Shown piece after piece: positions 33,670 to 41,726 of a stretch of 64,000 nt of DNA. The notes beneath the pieces were generated by a model. It made no database searches. It had not been told where the DNA came from and saw only the letters and a program-made list of their open reading frames with translations. Origin of the DNA: Erythrobacteraceae bacterium (GTDB lineage: Bacteria; Pseudomonadota; Alphaproteobacteria; Sphingomonadales; Sphingomonadaceae). The stretch is taken from assembly GCA_027486035.1 (NCBI GenBank), contig JAIXPX010000041.1:1-64000 (forward strand), written 5' to 3'. The translations under genes were made by a program, and so were the position numbers. The number at the start of each line of letters is the position of its first letter. Position 1 is the stretch's first letter.

Positions 33670-35337
33670 ATGACTGTCAATAGCGTCGCAACCGCCTATC
33701 ATCATCCGACCCCGCTCGACACGCAGTTCGAGCCGATGGCCCTGCCGGCGATGCTGGAGCGCACCTTGCGCAAGAACCCCGAGGCGCCGTTCCTGCACTT
33801 CCTCGGGCGGACCTACAGCTACGCGCAAATCCACCAGCAGGCGCAGGCCTTTGCGCGCGGCCTTGCCGCCATCGGCATCGCCAAGGGTGACCGCGTCGGC
33901 CTGTTCCTGCCCAACGTGCCGATCTACGCCGCCGCCTATTACGGCGCGATGATGGCGGGCGCGGTGGTGGTGAATTTCTCGCCGCTCTATTCGGTCGAGG
34001 AGCTCGCCTGGCAGGTGGGCGATTCCGGCACGCGGGTGCTGGTGACGCTCGATGTGCCCGAGCTTTACCGGAACGCGCACAAGGTGCTCGAGACGTCGGC
34101 GCTGGAGACGCTGGTGGTGGGCAGCCTTGCCGATATGCTGCCGTGGTACAAGGGGATCGCGCTCAAGCTGCTGAAGCGCAGCCAGATCGCCGATTTCGCC
34201 TATGGCGCGGCGGTGAAAAGCTGGGCGGCCATGACCCCGGCGGGGGCGCTGCCCGCGGTCGAGGTCACCCCGCAGGATCTGGCGCTGCTGCAATATACCG
34301 GCGGCACCACGGGGCGGCCGAAGGGGGCGATGCTCGGCCATGACCAGCTTTCGGTGAACGCCCAGCAGGTGGCGGCGCTCAATCCCTTCGGCAATCCTGC
34401 CGGCGAGTGCTTCATGGGCGCGCTGCCCTTCTTCCACGTCTTCGCCAACACCGCGCTGCTCAACCACGCGATGGTGACGGGTGCGTCGATCGCCATGGTC
34501 CCGCGCTTCGAGACCGGGCAGGTGTTGGAAACCATCCAGCGCTATCGCTGCACCGGCTTTCCGGGCGTGCCGACGATGTTCCAGGCGATCCTCGATCACC
34601 CGGACTTGCCCAAGACCGATCTTTCGAGCCTCAAGGTCTGCATTTCGGGCGGGGCGCCGATGCCGGGGCCGGTGCATGTGCGTTTCGAGGAGACGACCGG
34701 CGTGCGGCTGGTCGAAGGCTACGGCCTCACCGAGAGCGCGGGCGTGGTCTCGGCCAATCCCTATGACGGCTTCCGCAAGCGCGGCACGATCGGCCAGCTG
34801 GTGCCGGGGACCGAGGTGGTGCTGCTCGACAAGGAAGATCCCGCCAAGCGCGCGCCCGCAGGCGAGCCTGGTGAGCTGGCGGTGCACGGTCCGCAGGTGA
34901 TGCGCGGCTACTGGAACCGCCCCGAGACTGATGCCGAGACCTTCGTGGAGATCGCGGGCAAGCGCTACCTGCGCACGGGCGATGTTGCGCGGATCGACGG
35001 CGAGGGGTTCCTCGAGATCGTCGATCGCATCAAGGACATGATCGCGGTGGGCGGTTTCAAGGTCTTCCCCAGCGTGGTCGAGGATGTGATCCTCGAGCAT
35101 CCGGCGGTGAAGGAGGCGCTGGTGATCGGCGTTCCCGACACCCGGCTCGGCGAGGTGCCCCGCGCCTATGTCACCCTCCATGAGGGAGCGCGGGTGACGG
35201 GCGAGGAACTGGCGGGCTGGCTCAACGCGAAGATCGGCAAGCACGAGCGGGTCGACAGGGTGGTGCTGCGCGAAGGCCTGCCCAAGACGATGATCGGCAA
35301 GCTCGATCGCAAGACGCTGAGGGCAGAGGTGTTGTAA
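33670..35337 (+). CDS. Long-chain fatty acid-CoA ligase
   Basis: A 555-residue adenylate-forming enzyme activating fatty acids to acyl-CoA. Visible are the AMP-binding motif LLQYTGGTTGRPKGAML, the gate-region GALPFFHVFANTALL and YGLTESAGVVSANP. The C-terminal domain carries YLRTGDVARIDGEGFLEIVDRIKDMI and the catalytic lysine region LPKTMIGKLDRKTLR. ATG 33670 is chosen since it gives the common FadD-like N-terminus (TVNSVATAYHHPTPLDTQFEPMALPAMLE). Chain-length preference cannot be read. Confidence 0.93.
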   Translation: MTVNSVATAYHHPTPLDTQFEPMALPAMLERTLRKNPEAPFLHFLGRTYSYAQIHQQAQAFARGLAAIGIAKGDRVGLFLPNVPIYAAAYYGAMMAGAVVVNFSPLYSVEELAWQVGDSGTRVLVTLDVPELYRNAHKVLETSALETLVVGSLADMLPWYKGIALKLLKRSQIADFAYGAAVKSWAAMTPAGALPAVEVTPQDLALLQYTGGTTGRPKGAMLGHDQLSVNAQQVAALNPFGNPAGECFMGALPFFHVFANTALLNHAMVTGASIAMVPRFETGQVLETIQRYRCTGFPGVPTMFQAILDHPDLPKTDLSSLKVCISGGAPMPGPVHVRFEETTGVRLVEGYGLTESAGVVSANPYDGFRKRGTIGQLVPGTEVVLLDKEDPAKRAPAGEPGELAVHGPQVMRGYWNRPETDAETFVEIAGKRYLRTGDVARIDGEGFLEIVDRIKDMIAVGGFKVFPSVVEDVILEHPAVKEALVIGVPDTRLGEVPRAYVTLHEGARVTGEELAGWLNAKIGKHERVDRVVLREGLPKTMIGKLDRKTLRAEVL

Positions 35338-35414
35338 GCCGGGCAAGGACCGGGCGCGCGTGCAGCCCGGTGACAGCGCTGGCCCAGGCCGTTCTGGAGG
35401 GGTGCCAGCGCGGT

Positions 35415-35447
35415 CTAGACCCCGTCCAGACCCGTGCTAGACCCCGC
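35415..35447. repeat. Three 11-bp iteron-like tandem units beside parS 8
   Basis: CTAGACCCCGT, CCAGACCCGTG and CTAGACCCCGC follow one another without a gap, 20 bases before the parS site at 35467. Units 1 and 3 differ at one base. The role is unknown; they might be a protein-binding array or simple slippage. Confidence 0.5.
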
Positions 35448-35466
35448 CTGCCTCGGGCCGGAGCCA

Positions 35467-35482
35467 TGTTTCACGTGAAACA
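35467..35482. other. parS site 8, isolated, next to bactofilin
   Basis: TGTTTCACGTGAAACA, perfect palindrome, in the intergenic region between the acyl-CoA ligase and bactofilin genes. It is 18 bases past the bactofilin stop and about 29 kb from the next parS. Confidence 0.92.
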
Positions 35483-35500
35483 TCGGCTGTGCGGCGATCC

Positions 35501-35869
35501 TTACTCTGCCGCCTCGATATGCTGGGTCGGAACCGGCTTCACCACCTGCCGGGCATTGGGGGCGAAGCGGCCATCGACCTCGGCGCCCTGCTCGATGGTG
35601 AGGGCATCATAATGCACGTCGCCTTCGATCCGGGCGGTCCGCAGGATGACCAGCTCGCGCACCGCTATCGACCCGGTCACCTTGCCGGCAAGGCGCGCGC
35701 TCTCGGCGACGACCGCGCCGGAAATGCTGCTCATCTCGCCCTGCACGAGGCTGGCGCACTTGATGTCGCCGTCGATCGTGCCGTCGATGTGGAGGTCGGC
35801 GGTGGCGCTGACATCGCCCCTGATCGTCACGTCGGCACCGATCACGGAAAAGGTCGAACCCGAGGCCAT
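35501..35869 (-). CDS. Bactofilin
   Basis: A 122-residue bactofilin, a self-assembling cytoskeletal beta-helix protein that helps place cell-wall enzymes and other complexes at defined cell sites. The repeats are plain: STFSVIGADVTIRGDVSATADLHIDGTIDGDIKCASLVQGEMSSISGAVVAESARLAGKVTGSIAVRELVILRTARIEGDVHYDALTIEQGAEVDGRF. Short unstructured ends flank them. AGGAG lies 7 bases before ATG 35869; an adjacent ATG at 35872 is 4 bases from it. It follows an M23 peptidase gene by about 10 bases, a conserved pairing. Confidence 0.93.
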   Translation of the reverse strand: MASGSTFSVIGADVTIRGDVSATADLHIDGTIDGDIKCASLVQGEMSSISGAVVAESARLAGKVTGSIAVRELVILRTARIEGDVHYDALTIEQGAEVDGRFAPNARQVVKPVPTQHIEAAE

Positions 35870-35882
35870 CATGCTGCTCCTG

Positions 35883-37055
35883 TTAGCGGGCCGCGCGATC
35901 GGTGCGGCGGTCAGTTCCGTTTCGGCGGACTTCCTTGAGAACATCGGGGGCGGCCTCCAGAAACGGGCGCGGGTTGATCGCGCGGTCATTGATACGAACT
36001 TCGAAATGCAGGTGCGGCCCCGTCGAGCGCCCTGTGCTCCCGAGCCCGCCGATGGTGGCTCCGGCATCGATCTGCTGGCCCACCTTGACGCCGATTCGGG
36101 AAAGGTGGGCATAGCGGGTCAAGATCCCATTACCATGGGCGATGTCGATAGCCTGCCCGTAGCCCGACTTCCAGCCTGCATGGGTCACGCGCCCCTCGGC
36201 GGCGGCGAAGATGGGGGAGCCCATCGCCCCCTTGAAGTCGATCCCGGCATGCATTGCCCCGCGCCCGTTGAAGGGATCGCGGCGGTATCCGAAGCCCGAG
36301 GTGATGTTCTGGATGCTGGCGGGCACGACCTGCGGAATGCCGTCGAGCGCGCGCTCGAGCACCGCCATGCGCGCAAGGCTGAGGCCGAGGCGCTCGAAGC
36401 GCGGGTCTATGCCGTCGGCGGCATCGAGCGCCTCGAACGGGCCGCCCATCGCCGCCTGCGCGTTGCGGCTGAGGAACTTGGGGTCGAGATTGAGCTTGCG
36501 CATCGCGGTCTCGGCGCGGCGGGCGCGGGCGTCGGCGAAGCGGGTCAGACGCTCGGCGAAGGCGAGCTGGCGGGCCTCGATCTCGGCGAGCCCCTTGGCC
36601 TGGGGGATCAGGGCGCCGACCTTCTTGACGGTGGCATCGGCCTCGGCGGTGGAATCGGTGACAGTGCCGTTCGTCGCGCCCTCCTTGACCATGTCCTCGG
36701 GCAGCATCCGGGCCATTTCCTCAAGGAATTCCTGGCGCTGCTGGAGGTCGTCCACCACCTTGTCGAGGTTGCCGCCATAGGCCCTGAGGCGCTCGCTGGC
36801 GGTGGCGACGCGGGCCTTCTCGCGCTCGAACGAGGCAAGGTCGACCTCGGCGCGATACTGGCCCCAGGCCATCACCGCGAGAGCGACCAGCCACAGGAAC
36901 CCCATGCCCGCGACACCGGCGGCCACGCGCATCTGGAGCGTGGAGGACAGCTTGATGAAACGCACCTGTCCGTCGGCGCGCATGAAGAACTCGCGGTCCG
37001 GGAACCACAGCCGCAGCCGTTCGCCCCACGCTTGTGCGGTTTGTTTCAGTGACAC
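35883..37055 (-). CDS. M23 peptidase partner of bactofilin
   Basis: A 390-residue inner-membrane-anchored cell-wall endopeptidase. After a cytoplasmic N-terminus comes one membrane segment (VAAGVAGMGFLWLVALAVMAW, about 44-64) and a coiled coil (about 70-200). A complete LytM/M23 domain follows, with GYRRDPFNGRGAMHAGIDFKGAMGSP and GPHLHFEVRINDRAINPRPF, all zinc ligands present. Immediately downstream lies the bactofilin gene, so the cytoskeletal protein probably positions this hydrolase, as in other bactofilin-M23 pairs. Confidence 0.92.
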   Translation of the reverse strand: MSLKQTAQAWGERLRLWFPDREFFMRADGQVRFIKLSSTLQMRVAAGVAGMGFLWLVALAVMAWGQYRAEVDLASFEREKARVATASERLRAYGGNLDKVVDDLQQRQEFLEEMARMLPEDMVKEGATNGTVTDSTAEADATVKKVGALIPQAKGLAEIEARQLAFAERLTRFADARARRAETAMRKLNLDPKFLSRNAQAAMGGPFEALDAADGIDPRFERLGLSLARMAVLERALDGIPQVVPASIQNITSGFGYRRDPFNGRGAMHAGIDFKGAMGSPIFAAAEGRVTHAGWKSGYGQAIDIAHGNGILTRYAHLSRIGVKVGQQIDAGATIGGLGSTGRSTGPHLHFEVRINDRAINPRPFLEAAPDVLKEVRRNGTDRRTDRAAR

Positions 37056-37293
37056 TGGCGCCCCGATTATCTTGTGACTGCCCCTCGGGTTACGCGGCTA
37101 CCAAGCTCTAAACCCATGGTCGAATCCTATATGGTCGACACAGGTGAATCGACGCGGAATCGCGACGAGGCGCTAGAATCTGCAACCGCGCGCGGGGGAC
37201 TTTTGCGCGCTCTGCAAGAGCGGGCCGAAAATGACCGATTCGCAGACCCTGCCGGGCCTGACAGGCGGGCGCAGCGGTGCTAGGGACCAGGGT

Positions 37294-38574
37294 ATGACCA
37301 ACACGACTGCGCCGATCCCGTCCGCCGACTCCGCCGCGCTGGTGACCGGCATGGCCAAAGCTGCCCGCGTCGCGCAGCGCCAGCTCGCGGCCCTGCCGAG
37401 CGAGCGTCGTGCCGCTGCGCTCCGCCGCGCGGCCGAGGCCCTGCTTGCGGCAACTGCGCCGGTGCTCGAGGCGAACGCGAAGGATCTCGCTGCGGGCACA
37501 GCCCGCGGGCTGAGCGGGGCAATGCTCGACCGGCTGGCGCTCGATGAAGCGCGACTGGCTGGCATTGCCGAGGCGGTTGCTGCGGTCGCTGCACTGCCCG
37601 ATCCGGTCGGGCAGGTGATCGATTGCGCGACCCGGCCCAATGGCCTCAACCTCTCCCGCATCCGCGTGCCCATCGGCGTTATCGGCATCATCTACGAAAG
37701 CCGCCCCAACGTCACCGCCGATGCCGCCGCGCTGTGCGTGCGCGCGGGCAATGCGGCGCTGCTGCGCGGGGGGAGCGAGGCGGTGCATTCCAACCGCGCG
37801 ATTCACGCGGCGCTCGCCGAGGGGTTGGTCGCGGGCGGGGTGCCGGCCGAGGCGGTGCAGCTCGTCCCGTCGCAGGACCGCGCCTGCGTGGGCGCGATGC
37901 TCACGGCGAGCGGGCTGATCGACATGATCGTCCCGCGTGGCGGCAAGAGCCTTGTCGCCCGGGTCCAGGCGGACGCGCGCGTACCGGTGCTCGCCCATCT
38001 CGATGGCATCAACCACACCTATGTCCATGCGGCGGCCGAGCCGGCCATGGCCGAGGCGATCGCTCTCAACGCCAAGCTTCGGCGGACCGGCATATGCGGT
38101 TCGATGGAAACCTTGCTGATCGATGCGGCATACCCCGCAGGCGCGTCGCTGGTGGCGGCGCTCGCTGATGCCGGCTGCGAGGTGCGCGGCGACGGGCGGG
38201 CACAGGCGCTCGATCCGCGGATCATCCCCGCGAGCGCCAATGACTGGGATAGCGAATATCTCGACGCGATCCTCTCGGTGGCGGTGGTCGACGGGCTGGA
38301 GGATGCGCTTGCCCACATCGCGCGCCACTCTTCCGCGCACACCGATGCGATCGTCACCTCCGACGAGGCCGTCGCCGAGCAGTTCCTGGCGCAGGTCGAC
38401 AGTGCCATCGTCATGCACAACGCCTCCTCGCAATTCGCCGACGGAGGCGAGTTCGGGCTGGGGGCGGAGATCGGCATCGCGACCGGCCGGCTTCACGCGC
38501 GCGGGCCGGTCGCGCTCGAGGGGCTGACGACGTATAAGTGGCAGGTGCGGGGGCAGGGCCAGACGCGACCCTGA
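37294..38574 (+). CDS. proA: Gamma-glutamyl phosphate reductase
   Basis: ProA reduces gamma-glutamyl phosphate to glutamate-5-semialdehyde with NADPH in proline synthesis. The 426-residue protein contains RPNGLNLSRIRVPIGVIGIIYESRPNVTADAAALCVRAGNAALLRGGSEA, IVPRGGKSLV and the catalytic cysteine region KLRRTGICGSMETLLID. It ends SSQFADGGEFGLGAEIGIATGRLHARGPVALEGLTTYKW. ATG 37294 gives the standard length; an upstream in-frame ATG at 37231 adds 21 unlikely residues. The stop is 6 bases before nadD. proB is not adjacent. Confidence 0.96.
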   Translation: MTNTTAPIPSADSAALVTGMAKAARVAQRQLAALPSERRAAALRRAAEALLAATAPVLEANAKDLAAGTARGLSGAMLDRLALDEARLAGIAEAVAAVAALPDPVGQVIDCATRPNGLNLSRIRVPIGVIGIIYESRPNVTADAAALCVRAGNAALLRGGSEAVHSNRAIHAALAEGLVAGGVPAEAVQLVPSQDRACVGAMLTASGLIDMIVPRGGKSLVARVQADARVPVLAHLDGINHTYVHAAAEPAMAEAIALNAKLRRTGICGSMETLLIDAAYPAGASLVAALADAGCEVRGDGRAQALDPRIIPASANDWDSEYLDAILSVAVVDGLEDALAHIARHSSAHTDAIVTSDEAVAEQFLAQVDSAIVMHNASSQFADGGEFGLGAEIGIATGRLHARGPVALEGLTTYKWQVRGQGQTRP

Positions 38575-38580
38575 ACCCCG

Positions 38581-39252
38581 ATGCCGCACACGCCCGCTCT
38601 CACCGGCCTCCTCGGAGGCAGCTTCAATCCCGCGCATGGGGGGCACCGCCGCATCACGCTGTTCGCTGCGCAGGCGCTCGGGCTTGACGAGACCTGGTGG
38701 CTCGTCTCGCCCGGTAATCCCCTGAAGCCGCACGCGGGCATGGCACCGATGAAGGCGCGGCTGATCTCGGCCCGCGCACAGGCCCGGCGGGCGCGGATCG
38801 TGCCCACCGGGATCGAGCAGCAGCTCGGCACCCGCTACACCGTCGACACTCTCGGCAAGCTCATCCGGCGCTACCCCAAGCGGCGATTCGTCTGGCTCAT
38901 GGGCGCGGACAATCTCGCCCAGTTGCACCGCTGGAAAGACTGGCGGAGGCTCGCGCGGACAATGCCGATTGCGGTTGTGGCCCGGCCCGGCTATGATGCG
39001 CAGGCTTTGGCGAGCCCCGCCATGGCCTGGCTCAGGCGCTACCGCGTGCCCGCTGCCAGCATTCGGAAACGGGGGCAATGGAGCGCGCCGGCCCTGGTGT
39101 ACCTGCGTTTCGATCCCGATGATCGCTCGGCCACGGCCCTTCGCCGTGCCAACGCCGGGTGGGCCGAGGAATACCTCGGCCGGGAAGATCGGAAGACACC
39201 GGTGCGTGATCGGCTGACATTCCGCAGAATCCGGTCAGAGGAGGAGGCATGA
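38581..39252 (+). CDS. nadD: Nicotinate-nucleotide adenylyltransferase
   Basis: NadD makes nicotinate adenine dinucleotide from nicotinate mononucleotide and ATP in NAD synthesis. The 223-residue protein shows the nucleotidyltransferase motif GGSFNPAHGGHRRITLFAAQALGLDETWWLVSPGNPLK, RYTVDTLGKLIRRYPKRRFVWLMGADNLAQLHRWKDWR, and an SxxIR-like motif (VPAASIRKRG). It lies between proA and rsfS, a common arrangement. Confidence 0.95.
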   Translation: MPHTPALTGLLGGSFNPAHGGHRRITLFAAQALGLDETWWLVSPGNPLKPHAGMAPMKARLISARAQARRARIVPTGIEQQLGTRYTVDTLGKLIRRYPKRRFVWLMGADNLAQLHRWKDWRRLARTMPIAVVARPGYDAQALASPAMAWLRRYRVPAASIRKRGQWSAPALVYLRFDPDDRSATALRRANAGWAEEYLGREDRKTPVRDRLTFRRIRSEEEA

Positions 39253-39309
39253 GGCGCGCGTTCGGCGTCTCGGCACTCTTGCTTGCCGGTTCGCGGACAG
39301 GACGCATTC

Positions 39310-39792
39310 ATGGCCCCACACCCTGGAGATACCCGATTGCCCATGTCCGAAGCTCTTGCCGCTTCCATGCCGCTTGGCCCGGCGCAGGCCGCCGCAAAGC
39401 TGGCCCAGTCGCTCGCCACGTCGCCGGTCAAGCCTGAGATGAACGCCGCCGCGCTGCACCAGCTGGTGCTCTCGCAGCTTGACGACGATCAGGCCCAGGA
39501 AGTCGTGACCATCCCGCTCGAAGGGAAGAGCTCGATCGCGGATCACATGGTGATCGCCAGCGGGCGTTCGACCCGCCAGGTCGCGTCGATGGCGCAGAAG
39601 CTGGCCGAGAAGATCAAGCAGGCGGGCTTCGGTCATGCACGGGTCGAGGGGCTTCCGGCGGCCGACTGGGTGCTGATCGACGCCGGCGACGTGGTGATCC
39701 ACCTGTTCCGTCCCGAAGTGCGCAGCTTCTACAATCTTGAACGCATGTGGGCGTTCGAGGGCTCTGAAGCGTCGATGCTGGGGCGGAATTAG
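39310..39792 (+). CDS. rsfS: Ribosomal silencing factor RsfS
   Basis: RsfS binds L14 on the 50S subunit and blocks subunit joining in stationary phase or starvation. The conserved core is AALHQLVLSQLDDDQAQEVVTIPLEGKSSIADHMVIASGRSTRQVASMAQKLAEKIKQAGFGHARVEGLPAADWVLIDAGDVVIHLFRPEVRSFYNLERMW. The start is uncertain: ATG 39310 has a GGACAGG before it; ATG 39343 and ATG 39439 also work. The N-terminal 40 or so residues before the core are low-complexity and not conserved in the family. Confidence 0.93.
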   Translation: MAPHPGDTRLPMSEALAASMPLGPAQAAAKLAQSLATSPVKPEMNAAALHQLVLSQLDDDQAQEVVTIPLEGKSSIADHMVIASGRSTRQVASMAQKLAEKIKQAGFGHARVEGLPAADWVLIDAGDVVIHLFRPEVRSFYNLERMWAFEGSEASMLGRN

Positions 39793-39804
39793 AAATCCTT
39801 GTTT

Positions 39805-39873
39805 GCGTGCCCGCCTCCGCGGGCACGTCCTCGGTGCGTTTCTGACGCTGCGCGTCAGAGCACCTGCGGCTCG
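39805..39873. repeat. Dispersed intergenic repeat, copy B, with internal hairpin
   Basis: It shares the opening GCGTGCCCGCCTC and CACGTCCTCGG blocks and the closing GAGCACCTGCGGCTCG (39858-39873) with copy A at 33422. Between them lies a perfect 8-bp hairpin, TCTGACGC and GCGTCAGA with a TGC loop (39841-39859), which copy A lacks. It separates rsfS from rlmH. Confidence 0.7.
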
Positions 39874-39937
39874 GCCGCGTGGCCTCGCGGACCGCGTCGC
39901 GGCCCGGCACCGCTCTGTTTCTTGGGGGTTCTTTCTC

Positions 39938-40360
39938 ATTCTTCTCCACATCATCGCGCGCGGGAAGATCGGCCGTTCGCCCGAGGGCGAGCTGGTCGAT
40001 CGCTATGCCAAGCGGCTGACCTGGCCGGTGAGGCTCACCGAATGGCCCGACACCGGGGCAGGCAAGGTTGCCGAGCCGCTCACCCCGCACCGCACCGTGC
40101 TGCTCGACGAGCGCGGCAAGGCGATGAGTTCCGAAGCCTTCGCCACCCTGCTTGGCCGCTGGCGCGACGAGGGCGTGCGCGAAACGCGCTTCATGCTTGG
40201 CGCGGCTGACGGGCATTCGGATAGCGATAGAGCGAGCGCGGACCTTCTGCTTGCCTTCGGTCCGGCGACCTGGCCGCACCTCATGGCGCGCGCCATGCTG
40301 ATGGAGCAGCTCTATCGCGCCACCACGATCCTTGCAGGCCATCCCTATCATCGGGCATGA
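39938..40360 (+). CDS. rlmH: 23S rRNA (pseudouridine1915-N3)-methyltransferase RlmH, probable ATT start
   Basis: RlmH methylates pseudouridine 1915 in helix 69 of 23S rRNA. The 140-residue SPOUT protein shows LLHIIARGKIGRSPEGELVDRYAKRLTWPVRLTEW, LDERGKAMSSEAFATLLGRW, the AdoMet knot motif RFMLGAADGHSD and the C-terminal LLAFGPATWPHLMARAMLMEQLYRATTILAGHPYHRA. The family starts MLLHIIARGK; here the codon in the Met position is ATT (39938), with TTGGGGGTT just before it. No in-frame ATG, GTG or TTG lies between the rsfS stop and this point. Confidence 0.9.
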   Translation: MLLHIIARGKIGRSPEGELVDRYAKRLTWPVRLTEWPDTGAGKVAEPLTPHRTVLLDERGKAMSSEAFATLLGRWRDEGVRETRFMLGAADGHSDSDRASADLLLAFGPATWPHLMARAMLMEQLYRATTILAGHPYHRA

Positions 40361-40367
40361 CGCCGCC

Positions 40368-41606
40368 ATGCGGGCGACTGCCACCCTTGCCCTTGTGACA
40401 ATCGTCTGCCTCGGCGGGGCGCTGGCTTTCGCCCTGCCCGCGCAGGCACCCTCGCCTGCGCCCCTGCCCTTGCTGCTCGATGCCGACGATGCCGAGGCGG
40501 CGCTGGACCGGGCAACCCGCGAGAGCCGTATCGCCGAGGTCCGCGCCGCGCGCCTCACCCGCGAGGCCGAGGCGGCAGGCGCGGCAGCCGATCGCGCTGC
40601 CGGAGAGGCGGCCGCACTTGCCGCCCGCATCCAGCAGGCCGAGGCCGAGATTGAAGCCGCCCGGGCAAGGCTGTCGATCGCACGGTCCCAGCGGGCACGC
40701 CTCTCTGCAGATCTTGCAGCCGAGCAGGAGCCGACCGCGCGGCTTGCCGCGGCGCTCCAGACAGCGGCTCGCCGTCCGCTTGTCCTGTCCGCCTTGCAGC
40801 CCGGATCGCTCGAGGATGTGGTGCACCTGCGCGCGGTGCTGGGCAGCACCGTGCCGCAGATTCGCGCCCGCACCGCCACGCTGCGCGCCGCCGTGGAGCA
40901 GGGCCGCGCGCTCGAGGCGCAAGCCGCCGGAGCCCTCGAGACATTGCGGGCCGGCGAGAGCGCGCTGCGCCAGCGCCGGAGCGAACTTGCGGCGCTCGAA
41001 CAGGGCCAGCGCCTGGCCGTCCGCAAGGCGCGCGGCGCTTCCCGGCGCGAGGCGGAACGGGCGCTGAGGCTCGCGGAGGAGGCACGCAATCTCGACGGGT
41101 TGGTGAGCCGCCTGGATGCGGTCTCGGCGCTGCGGCGCGAGCTGGCGGCCCTGCCGGGGCCTGTGCTCCGCCCGACCGATCTTGCCGCTCCCGTCGCGGC
41201 AGCGCCGCCGGTGGCCTCCGCGTCGCCTGCCAATGCCGGACCGCCGAGGGATTTCCAGCTCCCGGTGCAAGGCCGCACCATCGTCGGGTTCGGCGCGCCG
41301 CGCGAAAGCGGGCTTGCCAGCACCGGCTTGACCCTCGCGCCGACGAGAGGCGCGCAGGTTGTCGCCCCCGGGCGGGGCCGCGTCGCCTTTGCCGATGCCT
41401 ATCGCGGCTTCGGGCGAATCGTCATTATCGAGCACGAGGGCGGCTGGACCAGCGTCGTCACCGGCCTTGCCGAGGTCGATGTCGCGGTTGGCGACGCCGT
41501 GATCGGCGGCAGCCCGCTGGGCCGAGCCGCCGGGGGCACACAGGTCCTCACGATCGAGCTGCGGCAGAGCGGAAAGCCGGTCAACCCCTTGCTCTTTGTG
41601 AAATAG
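40368..41606 (+). CDS. EnvC-like murein hydrolase activator (degenerate LytM)
   Basis: A 412-residue periplasmic protein. A signal peptide (MRATATLALVTIVCLGGALAFALPAQA) is followed by a long Ala/Glu/Arg coiled coil (about 35-255), a Pro/Ala linker, and a C-terminal LytM fold. The zinc-site motifs are lost: the HxxxD position reads STGLTLAP and the HxH position reads LTIELRQSG. This is the EnvC/NlpD pattern of catalytically dead activators of amidases. ATG 40368 begins the signal peptide, 7 bases after the rlmH stop. ctpA follows, as in many relatives. Confidence 0.87.
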   Translation: MRATATLALVTIVCLGGALAFALPAQAPSPAPLPLLLDADDAEAALDRATRESRIAEVRAARLTREAEAAGAAADRAAGEAAALAARIQQAEAEIEAARARLSIARSQRARLSADLAAEQEPTARLAAALQTAARRPLVLSALQPGSLEDVVHLRAVLGSTVPQIRARTATLRAAVEQGRALEAQAAGALETLRAGESALRQRRSELAALEQGQRLAVRKARGASRREAERALRLAEEARNLDGLVSRLDAVSALRRELAALPGPVLRPTDLAAPVAAAPPVASASPANAGPPRDFQLPVQGRTIVGFGAPRESGLASTGLTLAPTRGAQVVAPGRGRVAFADAYRGFGRIVIIEHEGGWTSVVTGLAEVDVAVGDAVIGGSPLGRAAGGTQVLTIELRQSGKPVNPLLFVK

Positions 41607-41726
41607 TGCTCACGCGAAGAGCCGCAGCCCGGTCCGATCGGCACTGTTTGCCGCATCTGCGCGCGTCTATCTGGCGTTAAGCTCGGCAAGCCTATACATT
41701 CGCGCCGAAGGAGTCAGTTCCGTCTC

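Noticed and set aside
33478..35346. Minus-strand open frame of 622 codons over the acyl-CoA ligase gene
   Set aside because: Antisense shadow, His/Arg-rich composition, no domain.
37074..37283. Possible 69-codon plus-strand gene before proA
   Set aside because: No family resemblance and it overlaps the M23 peptidase promoter region; the composition looks like random high-GC coding potential.
37108..39078. Minus-strand open frame of 656 codons over proA and nadD
   Set aside because: Antisense shadow; proA and nadD on the plus strand have complete family motifs.
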